Below, piece after piece: positions 1 through 9,109 of a DNA stretch of 25,580 bases. This stretch comes from JBAXLO01 sp037134755 (GTDB taxonomy: Bacteria > Bacteroidota > Bacteroidia > Bacteroidales > JACABE01). Position 1 is the first letter of the stretch, and each line of letters begins with the position of its first letter. A model generated the notes under the pieces. It worked only from the letters and a program-made list of their open reading frames with translations. It was not told where the DNA came from and made no database searches. The stretch covers positions 1 to 25,580 of the forward strand of contig JBAXLO010000046.1 in the NCBI GenBank assembly GCA_037134755.1, in the 5' to 3' direction. The position numbers and the translations under genes were made by a program.

Positions 1-469
1 TATTATAATCAAACATCAATAAATAAAGCAATTTACAATACTTTAAATAAACAATTTATTGTTAATTTAGTTTTAATTTATAAATACAATTTTAATAATA
101 ATTTTATTTTAGTTATTCATTTTAATTTAGATTAATAATTATTACTTTTTTTAAAAGTATTATACGTGTAGTTTTAAATACATTTGTTATTAAGAAGTTA
201 ATAATAAGTTAAAATGTTCTTATATAAAAAACAATCTAAAAAATCACATTAAAGATTTTGTTTAAAAGCATATTAGAATTAAATTAAAATTATTTAACCG
301 TAAATTTAAGTTCTAAAAATCAATTCTTATTTAATACTATATTCATAAATTTCCGTATAATCAACTTATTAAGTATTATTTTTAATATGATAAAAAAAGA
401 AACCCAAAATTAACATTTCATTAACAAAATAAAAAACTAGTTTTTGTGATTTGGTAAACAATTTTTTAA
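1..469. other. AT-rich intergenic leader upstream of gdhA
   Basis: This stretch is extremely AT-rich, with poly-A/T tracts and frequent stop codons in the frames I read. I see no ORF of note, no tRNA-like cloverleaf and no strong GC hairpin. It is probably non-coding sequence carrying the gdhA regulatory region at its right end. It could also hold the 3' flank of a gene lying left of the window. Confidence 0.6.
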
Positions 470-477
470 TAACATTG
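443..477 (+). promoter_or_regulatory. Possible gdhA promoter
   Basis: TAACATTG at 470-477 matches the Bacteroidota -7 consensus TAnnTTTG at all but one position. TTTG copies stand at 443-446 and 450-453 and could be the -33 element, but their spacings to the -7 box (23 and 16 bases) are not ideal. Transcription would start near 484, giving a leader of about 43 bases. Confidence 0.35.
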
Positions 478-526
478 CATCATTAAAATTAACACAATTA
501 ATTAATTTTTTAAATAAAATAAACAT

Positions 527-1876
527 ATGACAAACATTGCTTTAACTCAAAAAGTTGATCAATTCATGGCAAAGGTTATTGCCAAAAATCCTAGTGAAAC
601 AGAATTTCACCAGGCAGTAAGGGAAGTTGTAGAATCATTATTCCCATTTATTGAAGAAAATCCAAAGTATAATGGAATTCTAGAAAGAATAGTTGAACCT
701 GAAAGAGTAATCATGTTCAGAGTTCCATGGTTGGATGATAAAGGAAATTTCCAAATCAACAGAGGTTTTAGAATAGAAATGAATAGTGCTATTGGACCTT
801 ACAAAGGTGGTTTACGTTTCCATCCTACTGTTAATCTTGGTATTTTAAAATTTTTAGCTTTTGAACAATGTTTCAAAAACAGCTTAACAACACTTATGAT
901 GGGTGGTGGTAAAGGTGGTTCTGATTTTGATCCTAAAGGAAAATCAGATAATGAAGTAATGAAATTCACTCAGAGTTTCATGAGTGAATTACAAAGACAT
1001 ATTGGTCCTGACACAGACATTCCAGCTGGTGACATCGGTGTTGGTGGACGTGAAATTGGTTTCATGTTTGGTCAGTACAAAAGACTAAGAAACGAATTTA
1101 CTGGTGTTTTAACTGGTAAAGGTTTAGAATGGGGTGGCAGTTTAATTCGTCCAGAAGCTACTGGTTATGGTCAAGTTTATTTTGCAAAAGAAATGTTAGC
1201 TACTAAAGGTGATTCTTTCAAAGGCAAAACAGTTGTTGTTTCTGGTTCTGGTAACGTTGCTCAATATGCAACTCAAAAAGCTACTGAATTAGGTGGTAAA
1301 GTTGTTACTATGTCTGATTCTAATGGTTACATCTTTGATCCAGCTGGTATCACTGCTGAAAAATTAGCTTTCGTTATGGAATTGAAAAACGTAAAAAGAG
1401 GTCGTATTTCTGAATATGCAACTAAATACAACTGTCAATACGTTGAAGGTAAAACTCCATGGGGCGTTAAATGTGATGTAGCATTACCAAGTGCAACTCA
1501 GAATGAATTAAATGGTGATGATGCTAAAACATTATTAGCTAATGGTTGTATCTGTATTTCTGAAGGTGCTAATATGCCATCTACTGCTGAAGCTGCTGAA
1601 TATTTTGTAGAAAAGAAAGTTCTTTATGGTCCTGGTAAAGCTGCTAATGCTGGTGGTGTTGCAACTTCAGGTCTAGAAATGGCTCAAAATTCTCAAAGAC
1701 TTAACTGGACAAGCGAAAAAGTTGATCAAGAATTACATACTATTATGGTTAACATTCACAAAACTTGTGAAAAATATGGTAAAGAAGCAGATGGTACTAT
1801 CAATTATGTTAAAGGTGCAAACATTGGTGGTTTCGTAAAAATTGCTGAAGCTATGTTAGCTCAAGGTTTAGTTTAA
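527..1876 (+). CDS. gdhA: NADP-type glutamate dehydrogenase
   Basis: The 449-aa product catalyses reductive amination of 2-oxoglutarate to glutamate, the cytosolic ammonium-assimilation step, and belongs to the small hexameric GDH class (E. coli GdhA is 447 aa). The substrate-binding and catalytic lysines are visible as K93 in PYKGGLRFHP, K117 in FKNSL and K129 in GGGKGGSDFD, matching E. coli K92/K116/K128. PAGDIGVGGREIG follows, and a Rossmann motif VVSGSGNVAQYA opens the C-terminal dinucleotide domain. NADP rather than NAD preference is inferred from overall similarity to GdhA. The ATG at 527 is the only start consistent with family length. It is monocistronic: a strong hairpin terminator lies about 20 bases past the stop. 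Glycine is coded mostly by GGT, compatible with high expression. Confidence 0.97.
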   Translation: MTNIALTQKVDQFMAKVIAKNPSETEFHQAVREVVESLFPFIEENPKYNGILERIVEPERVIMFRVPWLDDKGNFQINRGFRIEMNSAIGPYKGGLRFHPTVNLGILKFLAFEQCFKNSLTTLMMGGGKGGSDFDPKGKSDNEVMKFTQSFMSELQRHIGPDTDIPAGDIGVGGREIGFMFGQYKRLRNEFTGVLTGKGLEWGGSLIRPEATGYGQVYFAKEMLATKGDSFKGKTVVVSGSGNVAQYATQKATELGGKVVTMSDSNGYIFDPAGITAEKLAFVMELKNVKRGRISEYATKYNCQYVEGKTPWGVKCDVALPSATQNELNGDDAKTLLANGCICISEGANMPSTAEAAEYFVEKKVLYGPGKAANAGGVATSGLEMAQNSQRLNWTSEKVDQELHTIMVNIHKTCEKYGKEADGTINYVKGANIGGFVKIAEAMLAQGLV

Positions 1877-1895
1877 TTTTTATATCTTTTAAATT

Positions 1896-1931
1896 AAAAA
1901 AAGAGGTGAGATTTTCTCACCTCTTTTTTTT
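1896..1931 (+). terminator. Rho-independent terminator after gdhA
   Basis: An AAAAAAAGAGGTGAG arm (1896-1910), the loop ATTTT, and the complementary CTCACCTCTTTTTTT arm form a 15-bp stem, followed by more T. The A-run on the left arm means it could also work in the other direction. Confidence 0.93.
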
Positions 1932-1956
1932 TGTTCACATTTATATACTATATTTG
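1930..1956 (+). promoter_or_regulatory. Promoter of the GH38-like gene
   Basis: TATATTTG at 1949-1956 is a perfect match to the Bacteroidota -7 box TAnnTTTG. A TTTG at 1930-1933 may be the -33 element, though the 15-base spacing is shorter than usual. The predicted start near 1963 leaves a leader of under 20 bases before the ATG at 1980. The T-run of the gdhA terminator overlaps the upstream element. Confidence 0.6.
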
Positions 1957-1979
1957 CATTTTTATTAATACTAGCTCAT

Positions 1980-4900
1980 ATGAAAAAATTACATTTATTA
2001 ATCATTACTTTAATAATTTTTCTTTTCTTTTATTCAATAAGTTATTCTCAAAAAACTTATTTTTTAAATAATAAAATTTTATCTGGTTACAACCATAAAA
2101 TATCTGGAAATGATATAGAATATCATTCTCATGAACCAAATGTAAACGATGCATTATTGACAAGATGTACTGATGGAAATATGGCAATAGAATGGAATAC
2201 TCAAAATATTCCTTTAAATTTTGTTGATAAGGAAGCTACTTTTACATGGATTGCAGCTTATTCATGCGGTACAAGTAGTGCAAATAGAAAATTTGATTTG
2301 TATATAAATAATGAATTAATTTTAACTTTTACTACGTATTATCTTAAAAGTCCAAACTCATGGAAATTTGAAGGAAAAAATGGCGTTATCCTTTCTTTTG
2401 ACGAAAAAACAAAAGATAACGTTGATGATATTATGGGTAATATGTTTCTTAAAGTACCTACCAATATTTACAAACCAGGTTCAGCATTGCTAATGAAGAT
2501 TGTTGGTGAAAAAGAAGATAGTAAGGATTGGTATATGACTTTTAAGTATGATATTTTTGAGAAAGTAACAGTTGTTCCACAGCAGGTTATTGTAAAATCA
2601 ATAAATGGGAAAATGCAACTTTTAGAGATAAATATTTACCATATTAATAATTCAGGCAAAGCTACAATTATCATAAACAATGAAAAAGCTAATAAAAAGG
2701 TTTATGATTTAAAATATGGATCAAATAACTTTACTTCAAATACTCCTGTTTCATATATTCCTAGACCTGTTAAAGTTGAAATAATTATTGATGATACTAC
2801 TTTTTATAATCAAACTTTAATGATTAATCCTGTAACATATCGAGAATTATGTTTAGTATCTCATGCTCACACTGATATTGGATATTCCGACCTCCAACAA
2901 GATGTTATGCAAAAACACATTGATAATATTAATGTAGCTTTAAAAATAATAAAGAAAACAGAAAATTATCCTAGTGATGCTAAATATATTTGGAATATTG
3001 AAAGTTCGTGGGCTGTTGATCATTTTATGATACAAGCAACAGATGAACAAAAAACAGGATTTATTAATGCCATAAAAAATAATTCAATAGGTTTATCTGC
3101 AACTTATAATAACATTCTTACAGGACTCTGCCAACCTGAAGAATTGATCGAACTTACCTCATATGTACATAATTTATCTACCCAGTATAATTTTTCAATG
3201 CCCAAAACAATGATGATAAATGATGTTCCTGGTTTAAATTGGAGTATAATTGATGCTTTAGCTCAAAGTGGTGTAAAATATATTGCAAGTGGTCAAAATT
3301 ATATATCTAGTTTGCCCCAATTGGGCGACAGAGTTGGTAGTTCTAACCAGCTTTTGGGCGACAAGCCTTGTTATTGGTTTTCTCAATCAGGTAAAGAAAA
3401 GGTTTTATTATGGTTAGGTGGTAAAGGTTATAGCTGGTTTCATGGCTCAAGTGTTGCTAAGATGCCGAATAAAGTTAAAGCTAACTTAATGCAATATGTT
3501 AAAGAGTTAGAAGAACAAAATTATCCTTATGATATGGTTATGCTACATTATACAATCCCTGCAGATAATGGCACTACCGATGATAAATTATCAGATTTTG
3601 TTAAAGATTGGAATGAAACCTATGAGTCTCCTAAATTGATTAATTATAATATAAACACGCTTATGGAAGTGTTTGAAAAGAAATATGCTAATAAAATCCC
3701 TGGAATTCAGGCTGACTTTACTCCATATTGGGAGGATGGGGCTATTTCTTCTGCTAAAGAGGAAACGATGGTTCGTCAGTCTAGCTCATTTCTTCATAGT
3801 ATTTCTGCTTTAAAATCAATGTTGGCATTTGATAAACTAACTTCATTAAGTATTGATTACAATATTAATATTGCGTGGACGAATATCTTAATGTTTCAAG
3901 AGCATACTTGGGGTTCGTGGAATAGTATTTCTGAGCCTGATGCTCCTTTTAGTACTAAACAATGGGATTATAAAAAACAATTTGAAATTGATGCTGTAAA
4001 TAAAGTCAAAAATATTTTAGACTCACTTTTGATGAGGAAGAATGGGGAAGTAAAACCAAATGAATATTTTGAAGTTTTCAACCCAAATTCCTGGAAACGA
4101 ACAGATATTGTTACTATTCCTTCAAATATTTATGTTGAAGATAATTCTTTTGTAAAAGATAAAAAAGGAAATAAATATCATATTCAACATCTTTCTACTG
4201 GCGAAAATATATTTATTGCAAAAGATATCCCAGCTTTAACTTCAATTAAATTTCAGTTATCAAATCAAAATATTGTCGAAACATATCCACTTTCTATTTC
4301 CAAATATTCAATAGAAAACCAGCAATATATAATAAAAATCGACAGTGTTCACGGGAACATCAAAAGTATCATACGCAAGAAAAATTCACAAGAATTAGTT
4401 GATCGAAATAATAAATTTAAGTTCAATCAATATCTATATGTACCAGGTTATAATCCTGCTGATGTTGTTAGCAATGCATCTTGTGAGATTATTATTAAAG
4501 ATTATGGAAAAGTGATGGCTTCATTAATAGTTAAGTCAAAGCCTACAGGAAGTAATGAAGTTTTGCAGGAAATTAGGTTATATGACGGTATTGATAGAAT
4601 TGATATTATAAATACTATTGATAAACTTAAAGTTAGAGAGAAAGAAAGTGTTCATTTTGCATTTCCTTTCAACATAACTGATGAAGATGTTAAAATTGGA
4701 TTAGGTATTGGATACCTTCAACCTAATAATAAACAAATTAAGGGCTCTTGCAAAGATTATTTTTGTATGAATAATTGGGCTGATGTTTCAAATAAACAGA
4801 CAGGTATTACATTAACTTGTAACGATGCTCCTATGTTGGAGATGGGTATATTGAATAACGAAGATCGTGCGCTAACTACCCACAAGATTTGGATTGACAC

Positions 4901-5348
4901 GATTCCTCTTTCTAGTACTTTGTTTTCGTATGTGATGAATAATTATTGGCATACAAATTATAAAGCTGATCAAGAAGGGCTAGCGTCATTTTCATATAGA
5001 ATTTATCCTCATAATCTTTTTTCCTGTTCTGATGCTTATAAGCACGGTCTTGAAACTGCACAACCTTTAATTACTACTATTGCGGACAAATCAACTATTA
5101 CTGTCAAACCTTTCTTTACCATTGACAATCCTAATGTTATCATTACTTTTATTAAATCAAATTCTGATGGAGGTTTGCTGGCAAGAATTTATAATGCTTC
5201 TGATAATACTCAAACAGCAAATATAAAATTTAATGATAAGAAAAGAGAACATAAAATCTACGATAGCAATGCTAGTGGCGACAAAGGAAGTATCTATTTA
5301 AACGACAATTTACAACCTCATGAATTTAGATCTATTTTAATATATTAA
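1980..5348 (+). CDS. Secreted GH38-like glycoside hydrolase (alpha-mannosidase fold)
   Basis: This is a 1122-aa exported protein. Residues 1-23 form a signal peptide (KK, hydrophobic core, SYSQ at the cleavage site). A region to about residue 285 looks like an accessory beta-rich domain. The GH38-type catalytic domain starts with the zinc motif HAHTDIGYSD (H297-T-D299). D415 in NDVPGLNW is the best candidate nucleophile, and H642 in EHTWGSW is the probable late zinc ligand. The C-terminal 400 residues fit the mannosidase beta-sandwich. Known GH38 enzymes cleave alpha-mannosides; the substrate here cannot be read from sequence, and the motifs differ from classical Golgi or lysosomal mannosidases. 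It sits alone between two terminators with its own -7 box, so it is not part of a visible polysaccharide-utilisation locus. Confidence 0.85.
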   Translation: MKKLHLLIITLIIFLFFYSISYSQKTYFLNNKILSGYNHKISGNDIEYHSHEPNVNDALLTRCTDGNMAIEWNTQNIPLNFVDKEATFTWIAAYSCGTSSANRKFDLYINNELILTFTTYYLKSPNSWKFEGKNGVILSFDEKTKDNVDDIMGNMFLKVPTNIYKPGSALLMKIVGEKEDSKDWYMTFKYDIFEKVTVVPQQVIVKSINGKMQLLEINIYHINNSGKATIIINNEKANKKVYDLKYGSNNFTSNTPVSYIPRPVKVEIIIDDTTFYNQTLMINPVTYRELCLVSHAHTDIGYSDLQQDVMQKHIDNINVALKIIKKTENYPSDAKYIWNIESSWAVDHFMIQATDEQKTGFINAIKNNSIGLSATYNNILTGLCQPEELIELTSYVHNLSTQYNFSMPKTMMINDVPGLNWSIIDALAQSGVKYIASGQNYISSLPQLGDRVGSSNQLLGDKPCYWFSQSGKEKVLLWLGGKGYSWFHGSSVAKMPNKVKANLMQYVKELEEQNYPYDMVMLHYTIPADNGTTDDKLSDFVKDWNETYESPKLINYNINTLMEVFEKKYANKIPGIQADFTPYWEDGAISSAKEETMVRQSSSFLHSISALKSMLAFDKLTSLSIDYNINIAWTNILMFQEHTWGSWNSISEPDAPFSTKQWDYKKQFEIDAVNKVKNILDSLLMRKNGEVKPNEYFEVFNPNSWKRTDIVTIPSNIYVEDNSFVKDKKGNKYHIQHLSTGENIFIAKDIPALTSIKFQLSNQNIVETYPLSISKYSIENQQYIIKIDSVHGNIKSIIRKKNSQELVDRNNKFKFNQYLYVPGYNPADVVSNASCEIIIKDYGKVMASLIVKSKPTGSNEVLQEIRLYDGIDRIDIINTIDKLKVREKESVHFAFPFNITDEDVKIGLGIGYLQPNNKQIKGSCKDYFCMNNWADVSNKQTGITLTCNDAPMLEMGILNNEDRALTTHKIWIDTIPLSSTLFSYVMNNYWHTNYKADQEGLASFSYRIYPHNLFSCSDAYKHGLETAQPLITTIADKSTITVKPFFTIDNPNVIITFIKSNSDGGLLARIYNASDNTQTANIKFNDKKREHKIYDSNASGDKGSIYLNDNLQPHEFRSILIY

Positions 5349-5367
5349 TCTCAAGAATCGTAAAAAC

Positions 5368-5403
5368 AAAAAGTCCCGAAATTATTTGATTTCGGGACTT
5401 TTT
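5368..5403. terminator. Bidirectional terminator between convergent genes
   Basis: A perfect 15-bp stem: AAAAAGTCCCGAAAT at 5368-5382, loop TATTTG, then the exact reverse complement ending in TTTTT at 5403. The A-run and T-run flanks allow termination of both the GH38-like gene (plus) and the lipoprotein gene (minus), whose stops lie within about 30 bases on either side. Confidence 0.95.
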
Positions 5404-5428
5404 GTTATATTAATAAATAAACGTATTC

Positions 5429-6262
5429 TTATAGTGGAAAGGAATACTGAGTATTATCAACTGTAACATTAACCTGTGGATTACATGAGTCCGCAGTAAT
5501 AAAATCAATTGTAACTACATTAGTTACATTTTGATTACTTGAATCTAAACTATGCATTGTCATATTTATTATACCATATACAATATATTGACATTGAGTT
5601 GTTATTCTCAATTTATTTGCAGGTGATATATTGCCTGTAACAGTACAATTGTTATTAGTTACAACATTAAAATTATCGCTTTGAAATGTAAATTGATCAT
5701 CAGAGAACGAAGGTGTTGAAACTCCATTATCCCATTCAATCTTATACGATCCGTTGAAGGTTGTAGTATCAGTCCCTTTTATAATTTTTGTATTAGTAAT
5801 ACTATCTGTAAATGTTTTTATTGTAGCTCCTCCCAAATTTGTAATACTATTAGATCCTTGGAAAGTGTAACCATTTACAGAATAACCATTAAAGGTTATT
5901 AGGCAAGTAGCTGATGAATCTTGAAAATTTCCACCTGTAACTGTAGCAACAAAAACTCCCGTTGTTGAATCAGTTGATTTTAGATTTCCATACATAAAAG
6001 TATAAGTGTGTGTACTTGCATTATAAGTAACTGTCGCACCATTTATATGACCTAGTCCACTCATAATAGCAGAATCGTTTGAAGCCTGACATACTAAATT
6101 GAATACATGAGTATAAACTCCTTGTATTAAGGCAACTTTCTGTGCTAAATTTGTTTGTACAGATGTTGTAGTTGTTGAATTGTTATCTTTATTGCAAGAT
6201 GAAACTATGATTGCAAGTATTGCAAGCATTAGTATTGACATTATTGTTTTTTTCATTTTCAT
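5429..6262 (-). CDS. Lipoprotein of unknown function
   Basis: The predicted product is 277 aa starting MKMKKTIMS. It has a hydrophobic segment and a lipobox IVSSC followed by NKDNN, so it should be cleaved and lipidated at Cys23. The mature part begins with a Thr/Ser-rich linker and is rich in Thr, Ser, Asn and Val with alternating patterns typical of beta-sandwich surface proteins. I recognise no family. The frame stays open upstream to 6328, but a perfect -7 box at 6318-6325 would put the transcript start near 6312, so the start at 6262 (or 6256) is preferred. Export to the periplasmic face or surface of the outer membrane is inferred from the lipobox. No neighbour suggests a function. Confidence 0.8.
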   Translation of the reverse strand: MKMKKTIMSILMLAILAIIVSSCNKDNNSTTTTSVQTNLAQKVALIQGVYTHVFNLVCQASNDSAIMSGLGHINGATVTYNASTHTYTFMYGNLKSTDSTTGVFVATVTGGNFQDSSATCLITFNGYSVNGYTFQGSNSITNLGGATIKTFTDSITNTKIIKGTDTTTFNGSYKIEWDNGVSTPSFSDDQFTFQSDNFNVVTNNNCTVTGNISPANKLRITTQCQYIVYGIINMTMHSLDSSNQNVTNVVTIDFITADSCNPQVNVTVDNTQYSFPL

Positions 6263-6317
6263 AACATTTTTGTAATTATTATTATTTATTTTGTTAAATA
6301 CTAAACTAATATTGTTG

Positions 6318-6325
6318 CAAATATA
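6318..6325 (-). promoter_or_regulatory. -7 box of the lipoprotein gene
   Basis: Read on the minus strand this is TATATTTG, a perfect TAnnTTTG match, the same octamer as in front of the GH38-like gene. No clear -33 TTTG is seen. Its position rules against the longest possible start of the downstream ORF. Confidence 0.55.
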
Positions 6326-6448
6326 CAAAATAATTTCTATAAAATCTATTTTTATATAAAATATTTATTAACATTATCACATTATAAATTTCACTATTTC
6401 ATTTGAAACCTAATAAAGATAGGGCTTTTAAGCAATTTAAAATTTATT

Positions 6449-7255
6449 TTATTTTTGATAGAAATCAGTACTTTCAAATATTTTATCAGCAGATTTAGCA
6501 ATAAATCCTGAATAAAGCTTACCATTTGCATCAGGATACCTTTTTGCAAATTCATAATAACAAGATGGTATTTCAAACGCACCTTCAATAAAGTCAACTT
6601 TTATCAAACCAGATTTAATGCTAGATTGCTCTAACAGTTCTTGTGGCGACCCTTTAATTTCACCTTCTGAATCATTGATTAAGAAACCCTTATTTTTAAG
6701 AAAAGTGTTTACTTTTTCAATAGAATCATATTTCTTTAAATTATTAATATTAACTGTGAAATGATTGGCACAAAATCCAAAAACATATACCCAAGCAGCA
6801 TATTCCGATTCCTTACGAAGGTATTTAAACACCTCATAAGAAGGAGTTCCCCATATATTTCCTGAATAAATCAGTTCTTCAGATGTTAAATTGTTCAAAG
6901 ATATCTTATCAATTGTTTTGCTAATAATATTTTGAAGATCAATACTAAAGTCTTCAAGAATTAATTCACTGATAAAAACTCGTGGGGCAGATAAATCTGT
7001 TTTATGTTCAAAATGTTTAGCAAACAAATGTTTATTTTCAAAAGTATAAGTTCCTTTTTCTTCGAAACCATTTGCAATAAATACCTTTGCAAGAACATCA
7101 ATATTTATTCTAGCATCATTAAAAGTTCTAAAAGCGATATGATCATTAAGTATCTCCTCCCCTTCCCCTACAAAAAGATCGTAAACCTTTTTTGAATGAG
7201 GATTTTGAGTAATATAATCCGTCCACAAACGATTGAAAATATCTTTATAATCCAT
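6449..7255 (-). CDS. DUF1338 family (HglS-like) non-haem iron oxygenase, short form
   Basis: A 268-aa protein when started at MDYKDIFNRLW (7255). The frame is open 14 codons further upstream, but that extension is AT-driven and unlike the family. The DUF1338 signature NDHIAFRTF is at residues 37-45 with the likely metal ligand H39. A second His is in CANHFTVN, and a Glu in the C-terminal IEGAFEIPSCYYEF segment is a candidate third ligand. The characterised family member, 2-oxoadipate dioxygenase/decarboxylase HglS of Pseudomonas lysine catabolism, is much longer (about 460 aa); short versions like this occur in Bacteroidota and plants. Substrate here is unknown. It is flanked by same-strand genes with gaps of 120-175 bases, so it may be its own unit. 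Confidence 0.85.
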   Translation of the reverse strand: MDYKDIFNRLWTDYITQNPHSKKVYDLFVGEGEEILNDHIAFRTFNDARINIDVLAKVFIANGFEEKGTYTFENKHLFAKHFEHKTDLSAPRVFISELILEDFSIDLQNIISKTIDKISLNNLTSEELIYSGNIWGTPSYEVFKYLRKESEYAAWVYVFGFCANHFTVNINNLKKYDSIEKVNTFLKNKGFLINDSEGEIKGSPQELLEQSSIKSGLIKVDFIEGAFEIPSCYYEFAKRYPDANGKLYSGFIAKSADKIFESTDFYQK

Positions 7256-7396
7256 GTTTAATAAATAAATGTTATTAATAATATAATTAATAAACAAGCA
7301 TTAAAAACAATTGTTTATGAATTGCAATTATAAATAGAATTTGTTTTTAAAACTTAAACTTCTTTTACCTTTATTCATAATTTTGCCTTCAATTAT

Positions 7397-7424
7397 CGTA
7401 ATTCGTAATTCGTAATTCGTAATT
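7397..7424. repeat. 7-bp tandem repeat (CGTAATT x4)
   Basis: Four perfect consecutive copies of CGTAATT lie immediately downstream of the rlmD stop codon, inside the 174-bp gap before the DUF1338 gene. It is a short simple-sequence array and would be prone to slippage. Confidence 0.9.
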
Positions 7425-7429
7425 ATTTC

Positions 7430-8863
7430 TTAAGTCAACTTTTTATGCAACAGCACGACATTCTCCACATGATGCGTATGAGGGAACATATCAATAGGTT
7501 GAATCTTCATAACATCGTATTTATCACTCATCAATGCAATATCCCTTGCCTGTGTAGCAGCATTACAACTAATATATACAACTTTCATTGGAGCTATTGT
7601 TAAAATCTGGTTTACAACCTTCTCATGCATTCCTGCTCTAGGAGGATCGGTTATTATAACATCTGGTTTTCCGTTAGTTTCCACAAAATCATCAGTCAAA
7701 ACCTTTACCATATCACCGGCATAGAAAAAAGCATTTGTAATTTCATTAAACACAGAGTTCATATAAGCATCCTCAATCGCCTCAGAAATAGATTCTATAC
7801 CTATAACTTTTTTAACACTACCGGCTATATAATTAGCAATAGTTCCAGTACCGGTGTATAAATCATAAACCACTTCATCTCCACAGAAATCAGCAAATTC
7901 AGCTGCAATTTTATAAAGATTATTAGCTTGTTCTGAATTGGTTTGAAAAAATGATTTAGGCCCTATTTTGAATTGAAGATCCTCTCCTCCTTTAAAATGC
8001 TTCATCTTTTCAATAATATAAGGATTTCCCTTATAGCTAATAACCTCTAGATCACTTATAGTATCATTCTTTTTCCCATTCACAACATACATCAGTGCAG
8101 TTATTTCAGGAAATGATTCTGCAATATGATCCATTATTTTATTGATTGCCTTAATATATTTATCTCTTACAATCAAAATCACCATCAAATCGCCTGTAGT
8201 AGTAGTTCTTATAATTAAATTTCTTAAAAACCCATTATGTGATCTGGCATCAAAAAATGTAAGATTATTCTCTAAAGCATACTTCTTTACTTCATTTCTG
8301 ATAGCATTAGAAGGATCTTTCTGCAAATAGCATTTAGTAATATCCAAAACCCTGTCGAATAACAACGGAATATGAAATCCTAATGCATTTGAATTAGCAA
8401 TCAATTCATCCGTTTTAATTTCATCTTCGAGCAACCAACGTTTACACGAAAAAGTGTATTCCAACTTATTACGATAAAAGAAAACATTTTCAGAACCAAT
8501 AATTGGCTGCATTGACGAAACATCAATTTTACCAATACGTTTCAAATTATCCTCAACCTGTTTCTGTTTATAATATAATTGTTCCAAATAGTCCATATTC
8601 TGCCACTTACATCCTCCACAAACACCAAAATGCTTACAACTTGGCTCTGCTCTTTTCTCAGAATATTTATGAAACTTAATCGCTCTACCTTCAATAAACG
8701 ACTTCTTCTTTTTAATAATTTCAATATCCACAACATCACCGGGCACCACATGCGAAACAAAAATCACAAGGTTATCAACCCTTGCAACTGCCTTACCCTC
8801 ACTACCTGCATCAATTATCTCAACGTTCTCAAACACTTCTCTCGGCCTCTGGTATCTTTCCAT
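7430..8863 (-). CDS. rlmD: 23S rRNA (uracil-5-)-methyltransferase, RlmD/RumA type
   Basis: A 477-aa SAM-dependent RNA m5U methyltransferase of the TrmA/RumA family. Residues 5-65 form a TRAM RNA-binding domain. The [4Fe-4S] ligands are C76, C82 and C85 in CKHFGVCGGC, with C178 in DITKCYL as the fourth, as in RumA. The methylase domain shows SFFQTNSEQ, DLYTGTGTIANY (SAM loop), DPPRAG at 406-411, the nucleophile C433 in YISCNAATQARD, and E467 in THHVENVV as the catalytic base. Bacteroidota often carry more than one paralogue, so whether the target is U1939 (RlmD) or another site such as U747 (RlmC) is not certain. The start at 8863 is supported by a -7 box 23 bases upstream. Confidence 0.93.
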   Translation of the reverse strand: MERYQRPREVFENVEIIDAGSEGKAVARVDNLVIFVSHVVPGDVVDIEIIKKKKSFIEGRAIKFHKYSEKRAEPSCKHFGVCGGCKWQNMDYLEQLYYKQKQVEDNLKRIGKIDVSSMQPIIGSENVFFYRNKLEYTFSCKRWLLEDEIKTDELIANSNALGFHIPLLFDRVLDITKCYLQKDPSNAIRNEVKKYALENNLTFFDARSHNGFLRNLIIRTTTTGDLMVILIVRDKYIKAINKIMDHIAESFPEITALMYVVNGKKNDTISDLEVISYKGNPYIIEKMKHFKGGEDLQFKIGPKSFFQTNSEQANNLYKIAAEFADFCGDEVVYDLYTGTGTIANYIAGSVKKVIGIESISEAIEDAYMNSVFNEITNAFFYAGDMVKVLTDDFVETNGKPDVIITDPPRAGMHEKVVNQILTIAPMKVVYISCNAATQARDIALMSDKYDVMKIQPIDMFPHTHHVENVVLLHKKLT

Positions 8864-8885
8864 TTTATTATTATTAAATACGATG

Positions 8886-8893
8886 CAAAGTTA
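8886..8893 (-). promoter_or_regulatory. -7 box of the rlmD-type gene
   Basis: The minus strand reads TAACTTTG, a perfect TAnnTTTG, followed by CATCG. Predicted transcription start is near 8880, about 17 bases before the ATG. No TTTG at an acceptable -33 distance is evident. Confidence 0.55.
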
Positions 8894-9109
8894 ATCAATT
8901 TATGCAATTTAGTATGATTTATAATTCGCTATTCGTTTTTGCTCATTATTTTATTCTTTATTATTATGATGATGATTATTTTTTTAATTTTATTAATGAA
9001 GAAGATTATATAATTAAAATGAAAAAGAAAAAGAATCCCGTTAACTATGATAATTTTGAATTTAAATAATAATAGTATGATTAATAACATAATAAATTAA
9101 ATTAAAACC

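Noticed and set aside
6263..6328. N-terminal extension of the lipoprotein
   Set aside because: The extension lies before the lipoprotein signal peptide, and its first codon abuts a perfect -7 box, so it would not be transcribed.
7256..7297. 14-codon N-terminal extension of the DUF1338 protein
   Set aside because: It is Ile/Asn-rich AT-driven sequence not expected in the family, while MDYKDIFNRLW is a natural start.
8579..8917. 112-aa plus-strand ORF opposite the rlmD start
   Set aside because: It is the antisense of a well-supported gene and resembles no known protein.
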